Source: Dokdonia sp. PRO95
Lineage (GTDB): Bacteria > Bacteroidota > Bacteroidia > Flavobacteriales > Flavobacteriaceae
Direction of reading: 5' to 3'
NCBI RefSeq assembly: GCF_000355805.1
Contig: NZ_CM001837.1
Location: 2,247,299 to 2,311,298, forward strand
DNA: 64,000 nucleotides
Part shown: piece by piece, positions 17,493 to 26,916 of the stretch
Layout: each line of letters starts with the position of its first letter
Position numbering within the stretch: the stretch's first letter is position 1
The notes under the pieces: model-generated
What the model saw: the letters and a program-made list of their open reading frames with translations, nothing else
The model's database searches: none
What the model was told of the DNA's origin: nothing
Program-made: the position numbers and the translations under genes

Positions 17493-18674
17493 TTATGCTA
17501 CGGCTCCAGCTTTGCACTGTATGTGTTGCATAATCATATGTATGTCGTTATCTTTTACTTCCTTTTGTCTATCTGCCACATTAAGAAACTGCTCATAAGC
17601 AGCATCTAGTTGAAGTTTTGTTAGTTCGTATCCTACTTTTTTTGATCTGTAGGCGAGTGCTGCTCTACCGCTTCTTGCTGTAAGCACGATAGATGTCTCG
17701 TTTACTCCTACATCTTTAGGATTCATAATCTCGTAGGTCTCTCTATTTTTAATCATACCATCCTGATGGATTCCTGAGCTGTGTGCAAAGGCATTTGCAC
17801 CTACAATGGCCTTGTTAGGTTGTACGACCATTCCCATTTTATCGCTCACCATACGGCTCGTATCAAAAAGGAGTTGGGTATTTATATCTGTATGAAGATT
17901 AAGTGTGGGGTGTTGTTTAAGGATCATTACTACTTCCTCTAGGGAGGTGTTACCAGCACGCTCTCCTATACCGTTTATGGTACATTCTATCTGTCTTGCT
18001 CCGTTTATAACACCTGCAATACTGTTTGCAGTGGCTAGACCAAGGTCATTGTGACAGTGGCAAGAGAGGGTTACGTTTTCTATACCCTTCACATTTTCAC
18101 GTAAGTATTTAATTTTTGCTCCATACTCTTCAGGTAAACAATAACCTGTAGTATCTGGAATATTAAGAACGGTTGCCCCAGCTGCGATTACTTGCTCAAG
18201 CACCTTTGCAAGAAATGCATTATCTGTACGACCCGCATCTTCTGCATAGAACTCTACATCATCAACAAAATTTTTAGCGTAGGCGGTTGCTTTTACAGCG
18301 CGCTCTATAATCTGCTCAGGAGTGGCGTTAAATTTATACTTCATATGCGACTCACTAGTACCTATACCCGTGTGGATTCTAGGTCTAACGGCATATTTTA
18401 AAGCTTGTGCGGCAACCTCAATATCCTTCTCTACTGCGCGAGTGAGACCACATACGGTTGCATTTTTTACGAGTTTTGAAATCTCCTCTACAGAGCTAAA
18501 ATCTCCAGGAGAGGAAATAGGAAAACCGGCTTCAATAACATCTACGCCTAAAACATCGAGACGCTCTGCTATAGAGAGTTTTTCTTTTTTGTCTAGTTTA
18601 CAACCAGGTACCTGCTCTCCATCACGAAGAGTCGTATCAAAAATCTGAACTTTGTCGTTTTGCATAGCTTTCAT
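17493..18674 (-). CDS. leuA: 2-isopropylmalate synthase, short form without regulatory domain
   Basis: Condenses acetyl-CoA and 2-oxoisovalerate. The TIM-barrel motif [10 protein letters not shown] with the metal Asp is at residues 14-23; the second metal motif [15 protein letters not shown] and [14 protein letters not shown] are present. At 393 residues it ends shortly after the linker, so the C-terminal leucine-binding regulatory domain of the 510-residue enzymes is absent. Leucine feedback through that domain is therefore not expected. First gene of leuACDB. The start could be Met1 or Met4. Confidence 0.92.
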   Translation of the reverse strand: MKAMQNDKVQIFDTTLRDGEQVPGCKLDKKEKLSIAERLDVLGVDVIEAGFPISSPGDFSSVEEISKLVKNATVCGLTRAVEKDIEVAAQALKYAVRPRIHTGIGTSESHMKYKFNATPEQIIERAVKATAYAKNFVDDVEFYAEDAGRTDNAFLAKVLEQVIAAGATVLNIPDTTGYCLPEEYGAKIKYLRENVKGIENVTLSCHCHNDLGLATANSIAGVINGARQIECTINGIGERAGNTSLEEVVMILKQHPTLNLHTDINTQLLFDTSRMVSDKMGMVVQPNKAIVGANAFAHSSGIHQDGMIKNRETYEIMNPKDVGVNETSIVLTARSGRAALAYRSKKVGYELTKLQLDAAYEQFLNVADRQKEVKDNDIHMIMQHIQCKAGAVA

Positions 18675-18783
18675 TTCTACACGAATTTATACCTTGCTTA
18701 TTCTTTGAGAATCTTTCAAATGAGAGGTCTTACGATATCAAGGTTAATTTTAGTCTAATCAAATAACTGTATTTCAATTAGTT

Positions 18784-20346
18784 ATGAGAAAAATCATTAC
18801 AACGCTTAATGATCATAATGACTCTTTATTTATTTTAATAAAGTCATTATCTAAGAGTGAAAAGCGACAGTTCAAGCTGTACGTAGGCCGACTAGTGGGA
18901 AATAGCGAGGCAAAATTTTTACAACTTTTTGAATTTTTAGACAAAGAGAAAACATACAATGAGGCTGCTATTTTAAAGTCTGGAATTGTTACCAAAACAC
19001 AACTATCTAACCTCAAAGCGCATCTTTATAGACAACTTTTAATAAGCCTGCGGCTTACTCCTGCACATCAAAATATACGTGTGCAAATACGAGAGCAGCT
19101 AGACTTTGCAACCATACTATATCAAAAGGGGTTGTATAAGCAAAGCCTTAAAATTCTAGATAAAGCTAAAAGTATGGCACTAGAGAATGAGGAGAAAAAT
19201 GTTGCCTACGAGATTGTAGAGCTAGAAAAAATCATAGAAACCCAGTATATCACTAGAAGTATAGCAACTCGAGCAGATGAGCTTGCTGTGCAGGCCAAAA
19301 GCCTGAGTGAACAAAACGTGATGGCGAGCAAGCTATCTAACTTGTCGCTGCAACTTTATAGCATTATGCTCAAGACGGGCTATGTAAAAAGTGATAAGGA
19401 AAAGCAAGAGCTCACAGCTTACTTTGATGGGCACTTGCCTAATTATGATTACGACTTGCTCAATTTTAGAGAGAGGATGTGGTTATATAAAGCGCATCTC
19501 TGGTACAGTTTTCTTATTCAAGATTTTCTTTCTTGTTATAAATATGCAGATCGCTATGTACGCTTATTTGATGAGAATCCTTTAATGATAAAACAGAACC
19601 CAGTTTTTTATCTCAAAGGCATACATTATTTGCTAGAGTCATTATTTTACCTCAAACACGAGTCAAAATTTAGAGAAGCGCTAGAGAAGCTCACCACGGT
19701 AAAGGAAAATCCTAATTTCCCTAAAGGTGATAACCTGGATACACTCCTGTTTTTATATACGAGTAGTAACCGCTTTAATCATCGCTTTATGATAGGCGAG
19801 TTCAAAGATGGTGAAGATCTCGTTAAGGAGGTGCTCAACGGATTAAAATCACCCAAATATCGTATAGATGAGCATCACGTGATGATCTTTTATTACAAGA
19901 TGGCGAGTCTATATTTTGGGGCGGGTGATAACATAAAATGTATCGAGTACTGCCAGAAAATTATAAATAACCACAGCCTTAAGAGCCGTGAGGACTTGAT
20001 GTGCTTCTCACGTATTCTTAATCTCATCGCTCATTATGAAGCTGGCAAAGATTACCATCTTGAGTCATTGTTAAGAAGCACCTATAAGTTTCTTATTAAG
20101 ATGGATGATATGCACGAGGTACAAAAGGAGATGATTAAATTTGTGCGCAACCTGGGAGATATCTATCCTCACGAACTTAAAGCCGAGTTTAAAAAACTTC
20201 ACAGTACGCTCAAGCAATACGAAGACGATCCGTATGAGCGCAGAGCCTTCTTATATCTAGATGTGTTGTCTTGGCTAGAGAGTAAGATAGAAAACAGACC
20301 CGTTGCAGATGTGATTAAAGAAAAAGCGCAAAAATTAATAAGGTAA
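18784..20346 (+). CDS. TPR-like helical protein, conserved in flavobacteria
   Basis: 520 residues, almost entirely alpha-helical. Several helix pairs with TPR-like spacing lie between about residues 100 and 450 (for example ILYQKGLYKQSLKILDKAKSMA). No signal peptide or membrane segment is seen, so it is cytoplasmic. The N-terminal 70 residues (SLFILIKSLSKSEKRQFKLYVGR) look like a separate small helical domain. It is divergent from leuA, with about 110 bases between them. I do not recognise a named function; a scaffold or interaction role would be consistent with the repeats. Confidence 0.7.
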   Translation: MRKIITTLNDHNDSLFILIKSLSKSEKRQFKLYVGRLVGNSEAKFLQLFEFLDKEKTYNEAAILKSGIVTKTQLSNLKAHLYRQLLISLRLTPAHQNIRVQIREQLDFATILYQKGLYKQSLKILDKAKSMALENEEKNVAYEIVELEKIIETQYITRSIATRADELAVQAKSLSEQNVMASKLSNLSLQLYSIMLKTGYVKSDKEKQELTAYFDGHLPNYDYDLLNFRERMWLYKAHLWYSFLIQDFLSCYKYADRYVRLFDENPLMIKQNPVFYLKGIHYLLESLFYLKHESKFREALEKLTTVKENPNFPKGDNLDTLLFLYTSSNRFNHRFMIGEFKDGEDLVKEVLNGLKSPKYRIDEHHVMIFYYKMASLYFGAGDNIKCIEYCQKIINNHSLKSREDLMCFSRILNLIAHYEAGKDYHLESLLRSTYKFLIKMDDMHEVQKEMIKFVRNLGDIYPHELKAEFKKLHSTLKQYEDDPYERRAFLYLDVLSWLESKIENRPVADVIKEKAQKLIR

Positions 20347-20392
20347 TCTTCTACTTTATCTTTTTACAACATACATACCCTAACACCATTTA

Positions 20393-21253
20393 ATGTCAAA
20401 TAACACCACCCGCCATATATTAGAAATTAACCTAGCAATGCTTTTTGTAAGCACCTCGGGAGTACTAGGTAGATACATTGATTTGCCACCAGCCGTAACC
20501 ATCGGTATACGCTCATTTCTTGCAATGTTACTACTGGGACTATTCGTAAAGTGGAAAGGTTTTTCTTTTACGCTTGCGCGAAAAGATATACTCGGAATTG
20601 CGCTATCTGGAGTTTTTATGGGGCTACACTGGATTACCTATTTCTACTCATTACAATTGTCTAACGTGGCAATAGGGATGCTGTCATTATTTACATATCC
20701 TGTGATGACAAGCTTACTCGAGCCTGTATTTTTAAAAACACAGTTTTCAAAAATGCACTTGCTACTAGGAGTACTTGTCTTGATAGGTATTTACTTTCTT
20801 GCGCCTTCTTTTGATACAGAAAACGACTACTTCCTTGCGATATTAATAGGTTTGCTGTCGGCATTATGTTTTGCAATACGTAACCTCTTGGTAAAAACAA
20901 AAATAGGCTCCTACAACGGGTCTGTAGTGATGTGGTATCAAACGCTGGTGATAGCAATAATGCTTATACCTGCATATTTCATTTTTGATGCCCAAGGATT
21001 TGTAAAAGAGCTTCCTTATATAGGGATGCTTGCCCTTATAACTACTGCTTTGGGACACACGATGTTTCTCTTTAGTATTAAAAGGTTTTCTGTGACGGCT
21101 GCTAGTTTAATGGGAAGCGTACAACCTATTTACGGAATCATCCTTGGTATTATTTTTCTTAACGAAATACCTGGATGGCGTACCGTTTTGGGAGGTTCTC
21201 TTATTTTATTTAGTGTAGTGGTAGAGAGTTTAAGATCGTCTCGAAATAAGTAG
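20393..21253 (+). CDS. EamA/DMT-family transporter
   Basis: 286 residues with ten hydrophobic helices in two homologous halves, the layout of the drug/metabolite transporter superfamily. The first EamA repeat covers about residues 8-135, the second about 145-280, each ending in the family-typical glycine-rich helix (for example PIYGIILGIIFLNEIPGWRTVLGGSLI). An inner-membrane exporter or importer of a small metabolite; the substrate is not predictable. It converges on the pseudouridine synthase gene 7 bases away. Confidence 0.88.
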   Translation: MSNNTTRHILEINLAMLFVSTSGVLGRYIDLPPAVTIGIRSFLAMLLLGLFVKWKGFSFTLARKDILGIALSGVFMGLHWITYFYSLQLSNVAIGMLSLFTYPVMTSLLEPVFLKTQFSKMHLLLGVLVLIGIYFLAPSFDTENDYFLAILIGLLSALCFAIRNLLVKTKIGSYNGSVVMWYQTLVIAIMLIPAYFIFDAQGFVKELPYIGMLALITTALGHTMFLFSIKRFSVTAASLMGSVQPIYGIILGIIFLNEIPGWRTVLGGSLILFSVVVESLRSSRNK

Positions 21254-21260
21254 GAAATCC

Positions 21261-21950
21261 CTAATTACAGGCCTTCCACACAGCATCTCCTTCGGGCACT
21301 TGAGCTACAAAGGTCATTTCTTCCTTTTTTACCGGGTGGGTGAGGGTAAGCTTTCGCGAAAGCAAACTTATACTACCATCAGGATTACTGCGGTCAAAAC
21401 CATATTTAAGATCTCCCTTTATAGGGCAGCCTATGGCGGTAAGCTGGGCGCGTATCTGGTGATGTCTCCCAGTGTGTAAGTCTATCTCAAGAAGATAAAA
21501 TGTCTTAAGCTTTTTAATCACTCTGTAATCTAGAATAGCCTTTTTACTGTCTGGCACCTCGTGTTTGTGAGCGTAGCTTTTGTTTTGTTTTGGGTTGCGT
21601 TTTAAAAAGTGTGTAAGCGTGCCACTCTCTGCCGGAGGCGGATTTTTTACAAGTGCCCAGTATGTTTTTTTAGTCTGTCGCTCAGAAAACATCTTGTTGA
21701 GACGTGGTAACGCCTTGCTGGTACGGGCAAAAATAACAATGCCAGAAGTAGGTCTGTCTAGCCTGTGTACCACACCTAGATAAACCGCTCCTGGCTTATT
21801 ATATTTTACGGCAATGTATTTTTTTACAACTTCACTCAGTGGCAAGTCTCCCGTTTTATCTCCCTGGACAATATCACCACTACGTTTATTAACCACGATA
21901 ATGTGGTTATCTTCATATATAACGTTGAGGTTTTCTGGCGTGGAGTGCAT
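21261..21950 (-). CDS. RluA-family pseudouridine synthase
   Basis: 229 residues. The catalytic Asp lies in VVHRLDRPTSGIVIFARTS (HRLDRxTSG motif, about residue 65) and the second conserved block is ILEIDLHTGRHHQIRAQLTAIGCPIKGD. No S4 domain precedes the catalytic domain, which fits the short RluA/TruC-like types that modify 23S rRNA or tRNA; the exact uridine cannot be told. A palindrome copy near the C-terminus is read as LLSRKLTL. Confidence 0.88.
   Translation of the reverse strand: MHSTPENLNVIYEDNHIIVVNKRSGDIVQGDKTGDLPLSEVVKKYIAVKYNKPGAVYLGVVHRLDRPTSGIVIFARTSKALPRLNKMFSERQTKKTYWALVKNPPPAESGTLTHFLKRNPKQNKSYAHKHEVPDSKKAILDYRVIKKLKTFYLLEIDLHTGRHHQIRAQLTAIGCPIKGDLKYGFDRSNPDGSISLLSRKLTLTHPVKKEEMTFVAQVPEGDAVWKACN
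21350..21363. repeat. Palindrome copy 8 (14 bp), in the pseudouridine synthase gene
   Basis: GCTTTCGCGAAAGC, read as LSRK about 30 residues before the C-terminus. Confidence 0.9.
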
Positions 21951-21963
21951 TGTGGGTGGTTAC

Positions 21964-21979
21964 CGCTTTCGCGAAAGCG
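21964..21979. repeat. Palindrome copy 9 (16 bp), intergenic panB / pseudouridine synthase
   Basis: CGCTTTCGCGAAAGCG fills half of the 34-base gap between two co-directional genes. It is not followed by a T run on either strand. Confidence 0.92.
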
Positions 21980-21984
21980 TACTA

Positions 21985-22803
21985 TTAATACTGCTCATCT
22001 TCATTAGGAAAGTCCTGTGATTTTACGTCTGCGCTGTACTTCTCAAAAGCAGAGGTCATCTCAGTATGCATATCTAGATAACGACGTAAAAATCGTGGGT
22101 TGAACTCGTGGGTCATACCCAGCATATCGTGTGTTACCAGTACTTGACCATCTACGCCACCACCAGCGCCTATACCTATAACAGGGATTGTTAAGCTATC
22201 TGCAACCTCCTTTGCAAGTTGTGCCGGTACTTTTTCAAGCACAAGGGCAAAACAACCTGCTTTTTGAAGCATAAGGGCATCTTCTTTAAGTTTTTGAGCT
22301 TCTTCTTCTTCCTTAGCTCGTACTGTATATGTACCAAATTTATAGATACTTTGTGGTGTAAGTCCTAGGTGACCCATTACCGGGATACCTGCGTTAAGGA
22401 TACGCTTTATGCTTTCTTTTACTTCTTTACCACCTTCAAGTTTTATAGAGTGACCTCCAGATTCTTTCATAATACGTATGGCAGATCTTAGCGCTTCTTT
22501 AGGGTCACTTTGATAACTACCAAAAGGTAGATCTACAACTACTAGCGCGCGGTTTGCCGCTCTTACAACAGAAGAGGCGTGGTAAATCATCTGGTCTAGA
22601 GTGATAGGTAATGTAGTCTCGTGACCAGCCATCACATTTGATGCACTATCACCTACAAGAATCACATCTATGCCTGCACCATCTACAATTTGAGCCATTG
22701 TATAATCATAGGCTGTGAGCATTGATATTTTCTCTCCTCGAGATTTCATCTCAGTAAGAGACTTTACGGTTACTCTTTTGTATTCTTTTTTGGCTGTAGA
22801 CAT
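21985..22803 (-). CDS. panB: 3-methyl-2-oxobutanoate hydroxymethyltransferase
   Basis: First step of pantothenate synthesis: adds a hydroxymethyl group from methylene-THF to 2-oxoisovalerate. Typical blocks are [38 protein letters not shown] (metal Asp), GHSIKLEGG, and [24 protein letters not shown]. 272 residues. Its substrate is the branch-point keto acid also used by LeuA. A TACTTTTG element lies about 20 bases before the start. Confidence 0.95.
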   Translation of the reverse strand: MSTAKKEYKRVTVKSLTEMKSRGEKISMLTAYDYTMAQIVDGAGIDVILVGDSASNVMAGHETTLPITLDQMIYHASSVVRAANRALVVVDLPFGSYQSDPKEALRSAIRIMKESGGHSIKLEGGKEVKESIKRILNAGIPVMGHLGLTPQSIYKFGTYTVRAKEEEEAQKLKEDALMLQKAGCFALVLEKVPAQLAKEVADSLTIPVIGIGAGGGVDGQVLVTHDMLGMTHEFNPRFLRRYLDMHTEMTSAFEKYSADVKSQDFPNEDEQY

Positions 22804-22822
22804 TTGTTTATTTTTTCTGTTA

Positions 22823-22830
22823 CAAAAGTA
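22823..22830 (-). promoter_or_regulatory. -7 element of a probable panB promoter
   Basis: TACTTTTG on the minus strand fits TAnnTTTG and lies about 20 bases before the panB ATG. No clear TTG box is found upstream. Confidence 0.45.
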
Positions 22831-22863
22831 GTAAATTAGATACCTATGTGTTAAACATTATAG

Positions 22864-23373
22864 ATGCGACTCAAATATCTTTTTATTCCTATGATTGCGG
22901 TGTTCTTATTATTTGCCTTTGTAAAGGCAGATAAAGATTACTACAGGACTGCAAATCAAGATGTTTATAGTGAGAAGGTTGTAAAGGAGGTGGTGCAAAC
23001 TTTTTTTGAAGGCTTTCATACACAAGACTCAATTTTGATAAAAAAAGTAGTGCATCCAGATGTGATGATGCAATCTATAGGAAAGGGAGAGCTAGGCGAG
23101 GTACAACTGAGCAAGCAAGATTTTAGCGGATTTTTAAAGTCTATTTGTAGTATACCTGCGAGTACAACGTTTGAAGAGCGTATAGATAGCTATGAGATAA
23201 AAATGGATGGCAAGATGGCAAATGTCTGGACGCCATATTCATTTTACATAAATGGTAGTCTAAGTCATTGCGGGACTAATAGTTTCCAACTTTTTAAGCG
23301 CAACGGTGTCTGGAAGATATTTTATATAGTAGATACTCGTGATCGTGAGGGCTGTGGCGAGAAGCGAGGGTAG
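22864..23373 (+). CDS. Exported NTF2-like protein
   Basis: 169 residues. An N-terminal hydrophobic segment (residues 5-18, LFIPMIAVFLLFAF) acts as a signal peptide or anchor. The remainder has the cone-shaped NTF2/SnoaL-like pattern: a helix (VVKEVVQTFFEGFHTQD), then strands ending in GVWKIFYIVDTR. Such proteins bind small ligands, or act in enzymes or folding; nothing in the sequence identifies a ligand. It is divergent from panB and convergent with the next gene. Confidence 0.65.
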   Translation: MRLKYLFIPMIAVFLLFAFVKADKDYYRTANQDVYSEKVVKEVVQTFFEGFHTQDSILIKKVVHPDVMMQSIGKGELGEVQLSKQDFSGFLKSICSIPASTTFEERIDSYEIKMDGKMANVWTPYSFYINGSLSHCGTNSFQLFKRNGVWKIFYIVDTRDREGCGEKRG

Positions 23374-23386
23374 CGATAGGGACTCT

Positions 23387-24136
23387 CTAGTCTAGCTTGT
23401 AAATTAATCTAAAATCCATATTAAACTCAACACCGGTAGAGAATCCCTCATCACGTCGCGGATTTGTATCATTAAATAAAAAGTTGTCTTCAAAATCAAA
23501 TCCTCTAAAGCTTGGATTTTCGATATTACTATATCTGTTATCCTTAAAACGAACGCCTAGCCCAAAGTTTACACGGAGCATAAGTTTATTTGATAATCTA
23601 GTATACTCTCCAAAGTTTACTAAAACCCCATTCTTTACACGTTGATAGTCTGCACGGTCAAAAGCTATGAGCTCTACGGTGCCGTTTGCATCATTTACAG
23701 GATTAAACGTGTCAAAAAGTAGTGTTTCTTTACTGTTTATGTAAAACAACTCTAGCCCTATATAATTTGTGTATTTTTCTCCTTTGCCTATAAAGTAAAG
23801 TACTTCTGGACGTATTTCATAAAGGCTATAATTGTTTGAGTCTTCATTTGTGTAAGGTAAGCCTTGAAAACCTACTCCCAGGCTACCTCCCACAGACCAG
23901 TGACTGTTAAGAGATCTCGTGTACCCTACATTTATTCTAGGAAAAGGTGTGATAGGACTTACTAAACTAAGACTCACATATGATTTTACAGGTACTCTTG
24001 AGATACTATCCCTACGCTCAATTTTCTTTATACGTTTTTCTACGCGTATTGCTTTCTTTTCTTCACGGGTGGTCTGTGCCTGTAGGTTTTGAAAACAACA
24101 TAAAATGATAACGAGGGCAGTTGTAGTAATTCTCAT
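23387..24136 (-). CDS. Outer-membrane beta-barrel-like hypothetical protein
   Basis: 249 residues with a cleavable signal peptide (residues 1-20, ending LQAQ). After a short basic linker (EEKKAIRVEKRIKKIERRD) come alternating hydrophobic/polar strands with aromatic ends (SYVSLSLVSP, NVGYTRSLNSHWSVGGSLGVGF, VLVNFGEYTRL, LRVNFGLGVRF) and a final strand ending in YKLD. This is the look of an 8-10 strand outer-membrane barrel. I do not recognise a family; no binding or enzymatic motif is visible. Confidence 0.62.
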   Translation of the reverse strand: MRITTTALVIILCCFQNLQAQTTREEKKAIRVEKRIKKIERRDSISRVPVKSYVSLSLVSPITPFPRINVGYTRSLNSHWSVGGSLGVGFQGLPYTNEDSNNYSLYEIRPEVLYFIGKGEKYTNYIGLELFYINSKETLLFDTFNPVNDANGTVELIAFDRADYQRVKNGVLVNFGEYTRLSNKLMLRVNFGLGVRFKDNRYSNIENPSFRGFDFEDNFLFNDTNPRRDEGFSTGVEFNMDFRLIYKLD

Positions 24137-24215
24137 TTAAGGTAGGATTTAGTGAGGATTCTATATCAAGATACATTCTCTATCAGAAGGTTGCGTGATA
24201 AGTGGCTTTATATTT

Positions 24216-25652
24216 TTAACAATCTGACATTGCAACATTTATCGCAAGGCCACCTTCTGAGGTTTCTTTGTATTTTGTATTCATATCTTGTGCTGTTTGC
24301 CACATTGTCTCTATGACTTTATCTAGTGGGACTTTTGCATTTGCAGCATCTGCATCTAGCGCCATCTCACAGGCATTAATTGCTTTTATAGCTCCCATTG
24401 CATTACGCTCTATACAAGGTATCTGTACAAGACCGCCTATAGGGTCGCAGGTAAGACCTAAGTGATGCTCCATTGCAATCTCTGCAGCCATAAGAACTTG
24501 CTCTGGAGTACCGCCCATAAGCTCTGTAAGACCTGCTGCTGCCATAGCACTAGAGACTCCTATTTCTGCTTGACATCCACCCATTGCGGCAGAGATGGTT
24601 GCTCCTTTTTTAAAGAGGCTGCCTACCTCTCCAGCTACAAGTAAGAACCTTTTGATATCTTCAAAATTTGCATCGTGATTTTCGATAACGATGTAGTACA
24701 TAAGCACAGAAGGGATTACGCCTGCGCTCCCGTTAGTAGGAGCGGTCACGACACGTCCTAGTGATGCATTTACCTCATTTACTGCTAGGGCAAAGCAGGA
24801 TACCCATTTCAATATTTCGCGAAAGCGTACTTCTTGCCCACGTATAGCTTCTATCCACTCGTGCTTATCTGTGTATGCTGTGTTTTTTTGTAAGCGTAAG
24901 TGCGTGTCAAAAGCTCGTCTTCTCACATTGAGACCACCTGGGAGCGTTCCCTCGGTGTGACAGCCTGTGTACATAGAGTCAAGCATTACATCCCAAATCT
25001 GTCTAAAACGCTCATCAATCTCCTCTTGAGTATTGAGGTACAATTCATTTTCTAAAATAATTTCAGAAATGGACTTGCCTTCTTGCTTACAGAATTTAAG
25101 TAATTCGGTTGCTTTTTCTATAGGCCTAGGGAAACATTCAAAGGCTATCTTCTTGCGCTGTGCTCTCTTTCTTTCTTTTTGAATTACAAAACCACCGCCT
25201 ATGGAGTAGTACACCTCTCTTACTTTCTTGCCGTTTGTAAGTGTTGCTGTAAAGCGTATTCCGTTAGGGTGAAAAGGGAGAAATTTTCTATTAAAAATAA
25301 TATCCTCTTCTGGGTCAAAACTAAAGGTGAGTGACCCATCTAGCTCTAACCTTCTAAAGAGTTTTATGTGTTCTACCGTAGTCGGGATGTCTTCTATACT
25401 GCAGGTTGTAGGGTCTGCACCCGTAAGTCCCATAATAACGGCAACATCTGTGGCGTGCCCCTTACCGGTGAGAGATAATGAGCCGTATAGGTCTACTTTT
25501 AAACTCTCTATAAGCTCAAAGTTACCTTTGGTCTTAAGTTTTTCAATAAATCTAATGGCCGCTCTCCACGGTCCTAGCGTATGAGAACTAGAAGGTCCCA
25601 CACCTATTTTAAGCATATCAAAAACAGAAATAGCCTCTATTTGCTTGTTCAT
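24216..25652 (-). CDS. sdaA: L-serine ammonia-lyase (serine dehydratase)
   Basis: Single-chain iron-sulfur serine dehydratase making pyruvate and ammonia from serine. The N-terminal beta domain begins VFDMLKIGVGPSSSHTLGPWRAA, and the catalytic alpha domain holds TNGSAGVIPSVL, GGCQAEIGVSSAMAAAGL and TCDPIGGLVQIPCIERN, which carry the cluster cysteines. 478 residues, the usual size. It overlaps the GNAT gene upstream by 4 bases. A palindrome copy is read here as VRFREIL, the only use of that third frame in the window. Confidence 0.94.
   Translation of the reverse strand: MNKQIEAISVFDMLKIGVGPSSSHTLGPWRAAIRFIEKLKTKGNFELIESLKVDLYGSLSLTGKGHATDVAVIMGLTGADPTTCSIEDIPTTVEHIKLFRRLELDGSLTFSFDPEEDIIFNRKFLPFHPNGIRFTATLTNGKKVREVYYSIGGGFVIQKERKRAQRKKIAFECFPRPIEKATELLKFCKQEGKSISEIILENELYLNTQEEIDERFRQIWDVMLDSMYTGCHTEGTLPGGLNVRRRAFDTHLRLQKNTAYTDKHEWIEAIRGQEVRFREILKWVSCFALAVNEVNASLGRVVTAPTNGSAGVIPSVLMYYIVIENHDANFEDIKRFLLVAGEVGSLFKKGATISAAMGGCQAEIGVSSAMAAAGLTELMGGTPEQVLMAAEIAMEHHLGLTCDPIGGLVQIPCIERNAMGAIKAINACEMALDADAANAKVPLDKVIETMWQTAQDMNTKYKETSEGGLAINVAMSDC
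24815..24829. repeat. Palindrome copy 10 (right-extended), in sdaA
   Basis: TTTCGCGAAA plus GCGTA; the left arm is degraded. Read on the minus strand as RFRE. Confidence 0.85.
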
Positions 25653-26158
25653 AGATCAAGTCGCATTATATAATCGGTTTGAATCTCTGCAATCATATCA
25701 TAATCGTGAGTGCCTACTATCTTAAAACCGTGTCTTTTATAAAATTTTATGGCTTCTGGGTTTTCTTCCCAAACGCCCAGCCAAATGTAGTTTTTTTCTA
25801 ACTCCTTTGCTTTAGAAATCGAAAATTCTATAAGCTCGCTTCCGTAGCCTTTTCCTAAGTAGGGGATATCTATGTAGATACGTTCTACTTCTAATCCATT
25901 TTCTTCTTGAAATTCTGTTTGGGCGTTGCCTGTATTGAGTTTTAAATAGCCTAGAATTTCATCCTTCTCTTTATAAAAATACCAGTATGAATCTGGGTTG
26001 GATAGTTGTTTGTTGAGGTTCGCTTTCGCGAAAGCGTCTTCATAATACCTCTCAATCACACCAGGTGCATTTTTTGAAGCAAAAGCTGCCGAGTATGTGC
26101 GCATAGCAAGATCACGTAGGGTAGAAAGATCGTTTAATGTGATAGGAGTGAGACGCAT
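25649..26158 (-). CDS. GNAT-family N-acetyltransferase
   Basis: 169 residues. The acetyl-CoA-binding motif A is ERIYIDIPYLGKGYGSELIEFSISKAKE (residues 94-121) and motif B ends in NPEAIKFYKRHGFKIVGTHDY. It overlaps sdaA by 4 bases. The substrate is unknown. A palindrome copy is read as EDAFAKANL near residue 43, before the first strand of the core sheet. Confidence 0.88.
   Translation of the reverse strand: MRLTPITLNDLSTLRDLAMRTYSAAFASKNAPGVIERYYEDAFAKANLNKQLSNPDSYWYFYKEKDEILGYLKLNTGNAQTEFQEENGLEVERIYIDIPYLGKGYGSELIEFSISKAKELEKNYIWLGVWEENPEAIKFYKRHGFKIVGTHDYDMIAEIQTDYIMRLDL
26021..26036. repeat. Palindrome copy 11 (16 bp), in the second GNAT gene
   Basis: CGCTTTCGCGAAAGCG, read as AFAKA in an N-terminal helix. 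Confidence 0.92.
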
Positions 26159-26164
26159 ACTGAT

Positions 26165-26689
26165 CTAGCTTGTTGTGGTGCGAGAAATAATTAAAATAAT
26201 GATTACAAAACCGTTATTCATCGCGTGGAGTGCCATAGGCCAAACGATGTTTTTATTTTTGATTTTAAGTAATCCCATCATAAATCCTGAAATTATTCTA
26301 GGTATAATAAGCGCAATAAGCGCTGCATTAAGGACAAAAGTATCTACATAATTATTAATATGTACCATACCAAAAAGTAGCGAACTCACAATAAGAACAA
26401 CCGTAGAATGTCGTGATAAGAAGTTGCGTATTTTGAGGGTGCTTTGCTCGGGTATAAGCTGTTTGAGAATCGTAAACACGGTAAATAAGAATACGGCTAT
26501 AAACCCAAGTTTTACAGCCCAATGCACATCTGTAGGGATAAATTTATTTGAGTAAAAAAGTGGCCAAGAGCATAAAAGCAATATCACATCTGCGTGAGAA
26601 GGTTTTATAAGCGTGCGGAACATCATCTCCTCGATAATGGGAGCAAATATTACCGCGAGTACAAATAACTTAAGCGGGTTGTCTTGCAA
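26165..26689 (-). CDS. CPBP-family intramembrane protease, start unclear
   Basis: Membrane protein with the Abi/CAAX protease motifs: EEMMFR (residues 20-25, the EExxxR motif), FGMVHINNY (second motif His) and LHAMNN. These metalloproteases process membrane substrates or prenylated peptides. The coordinates start at a TTG because no ATG or GTG exists further upstream. The same frame stays open to about 26887 and encodes a plausible first membrane helix (YYLYLWALYIVFFIAFGIV), so the true protein is probably about 50-65 residues longer and uses an unusual start codon, or has lost its start. It is co-directional with the GNAT and sdaA genes. Confidence 0.7.
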   Translation of the reverse strand: MQDNPLKLFVLAVIFAPIIEEMMFRTLIKPSHADVILLLCSWPLFYSNKFIPTDVHWAVKLGFIAVFLFTVFTILKQLIPEQSTLKIRNFLSRHSTVVLIVSSLLFGMVHINNYVDTFVLNAALIALIIPRIISGFMMGLLKIKNKNIVWPMALHAMNNGFVIIILIISRTTTS

Positions 26690-26844
26690 GAGTTCCTTTA
26701 AGAAACTTTGCTCATATTGCTCTTCAAATAGATCTGGAAACTGAGTCTTTACAATGCCAAATGCAATGAAAAATACGATGTATAACGCCCAGAGATAGAG
26801 GTAATACCTTACGAGATTTGAGGTCTTATTGATAATTGTGTGTT

Positions 26845-26890
26845 TTAAACAGCCCTTGAGTGGTGTTTCAAGGGCTGCTGTTTTTTTATA
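26845..26890 (-). terminator. Hairpin downstream of the S10 peptidase gene
   Basis: AGCCCTTGA / TCAAGGGCT, 9-bp stem with an 8-base loop. The longer T run (7 T) lies on the plus-strand side; on the minus strand only GTTT follows, so termination there is less certain. It overlaps the possible N-terminal extension of the CPBP protease. Confidence 0.55.
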
Positions 26891-26916
26891 TTATGAGAGT
26901 GACTTATCGGATTTCT

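Noticed and set aside
20571-20584. CGCTTGCGCGAAAA in the EamA gene as a palindrome copy
   Set aside because: The core has a mismatch (TTGCGCGAAA) and was not counted, though it may be a decayed site.
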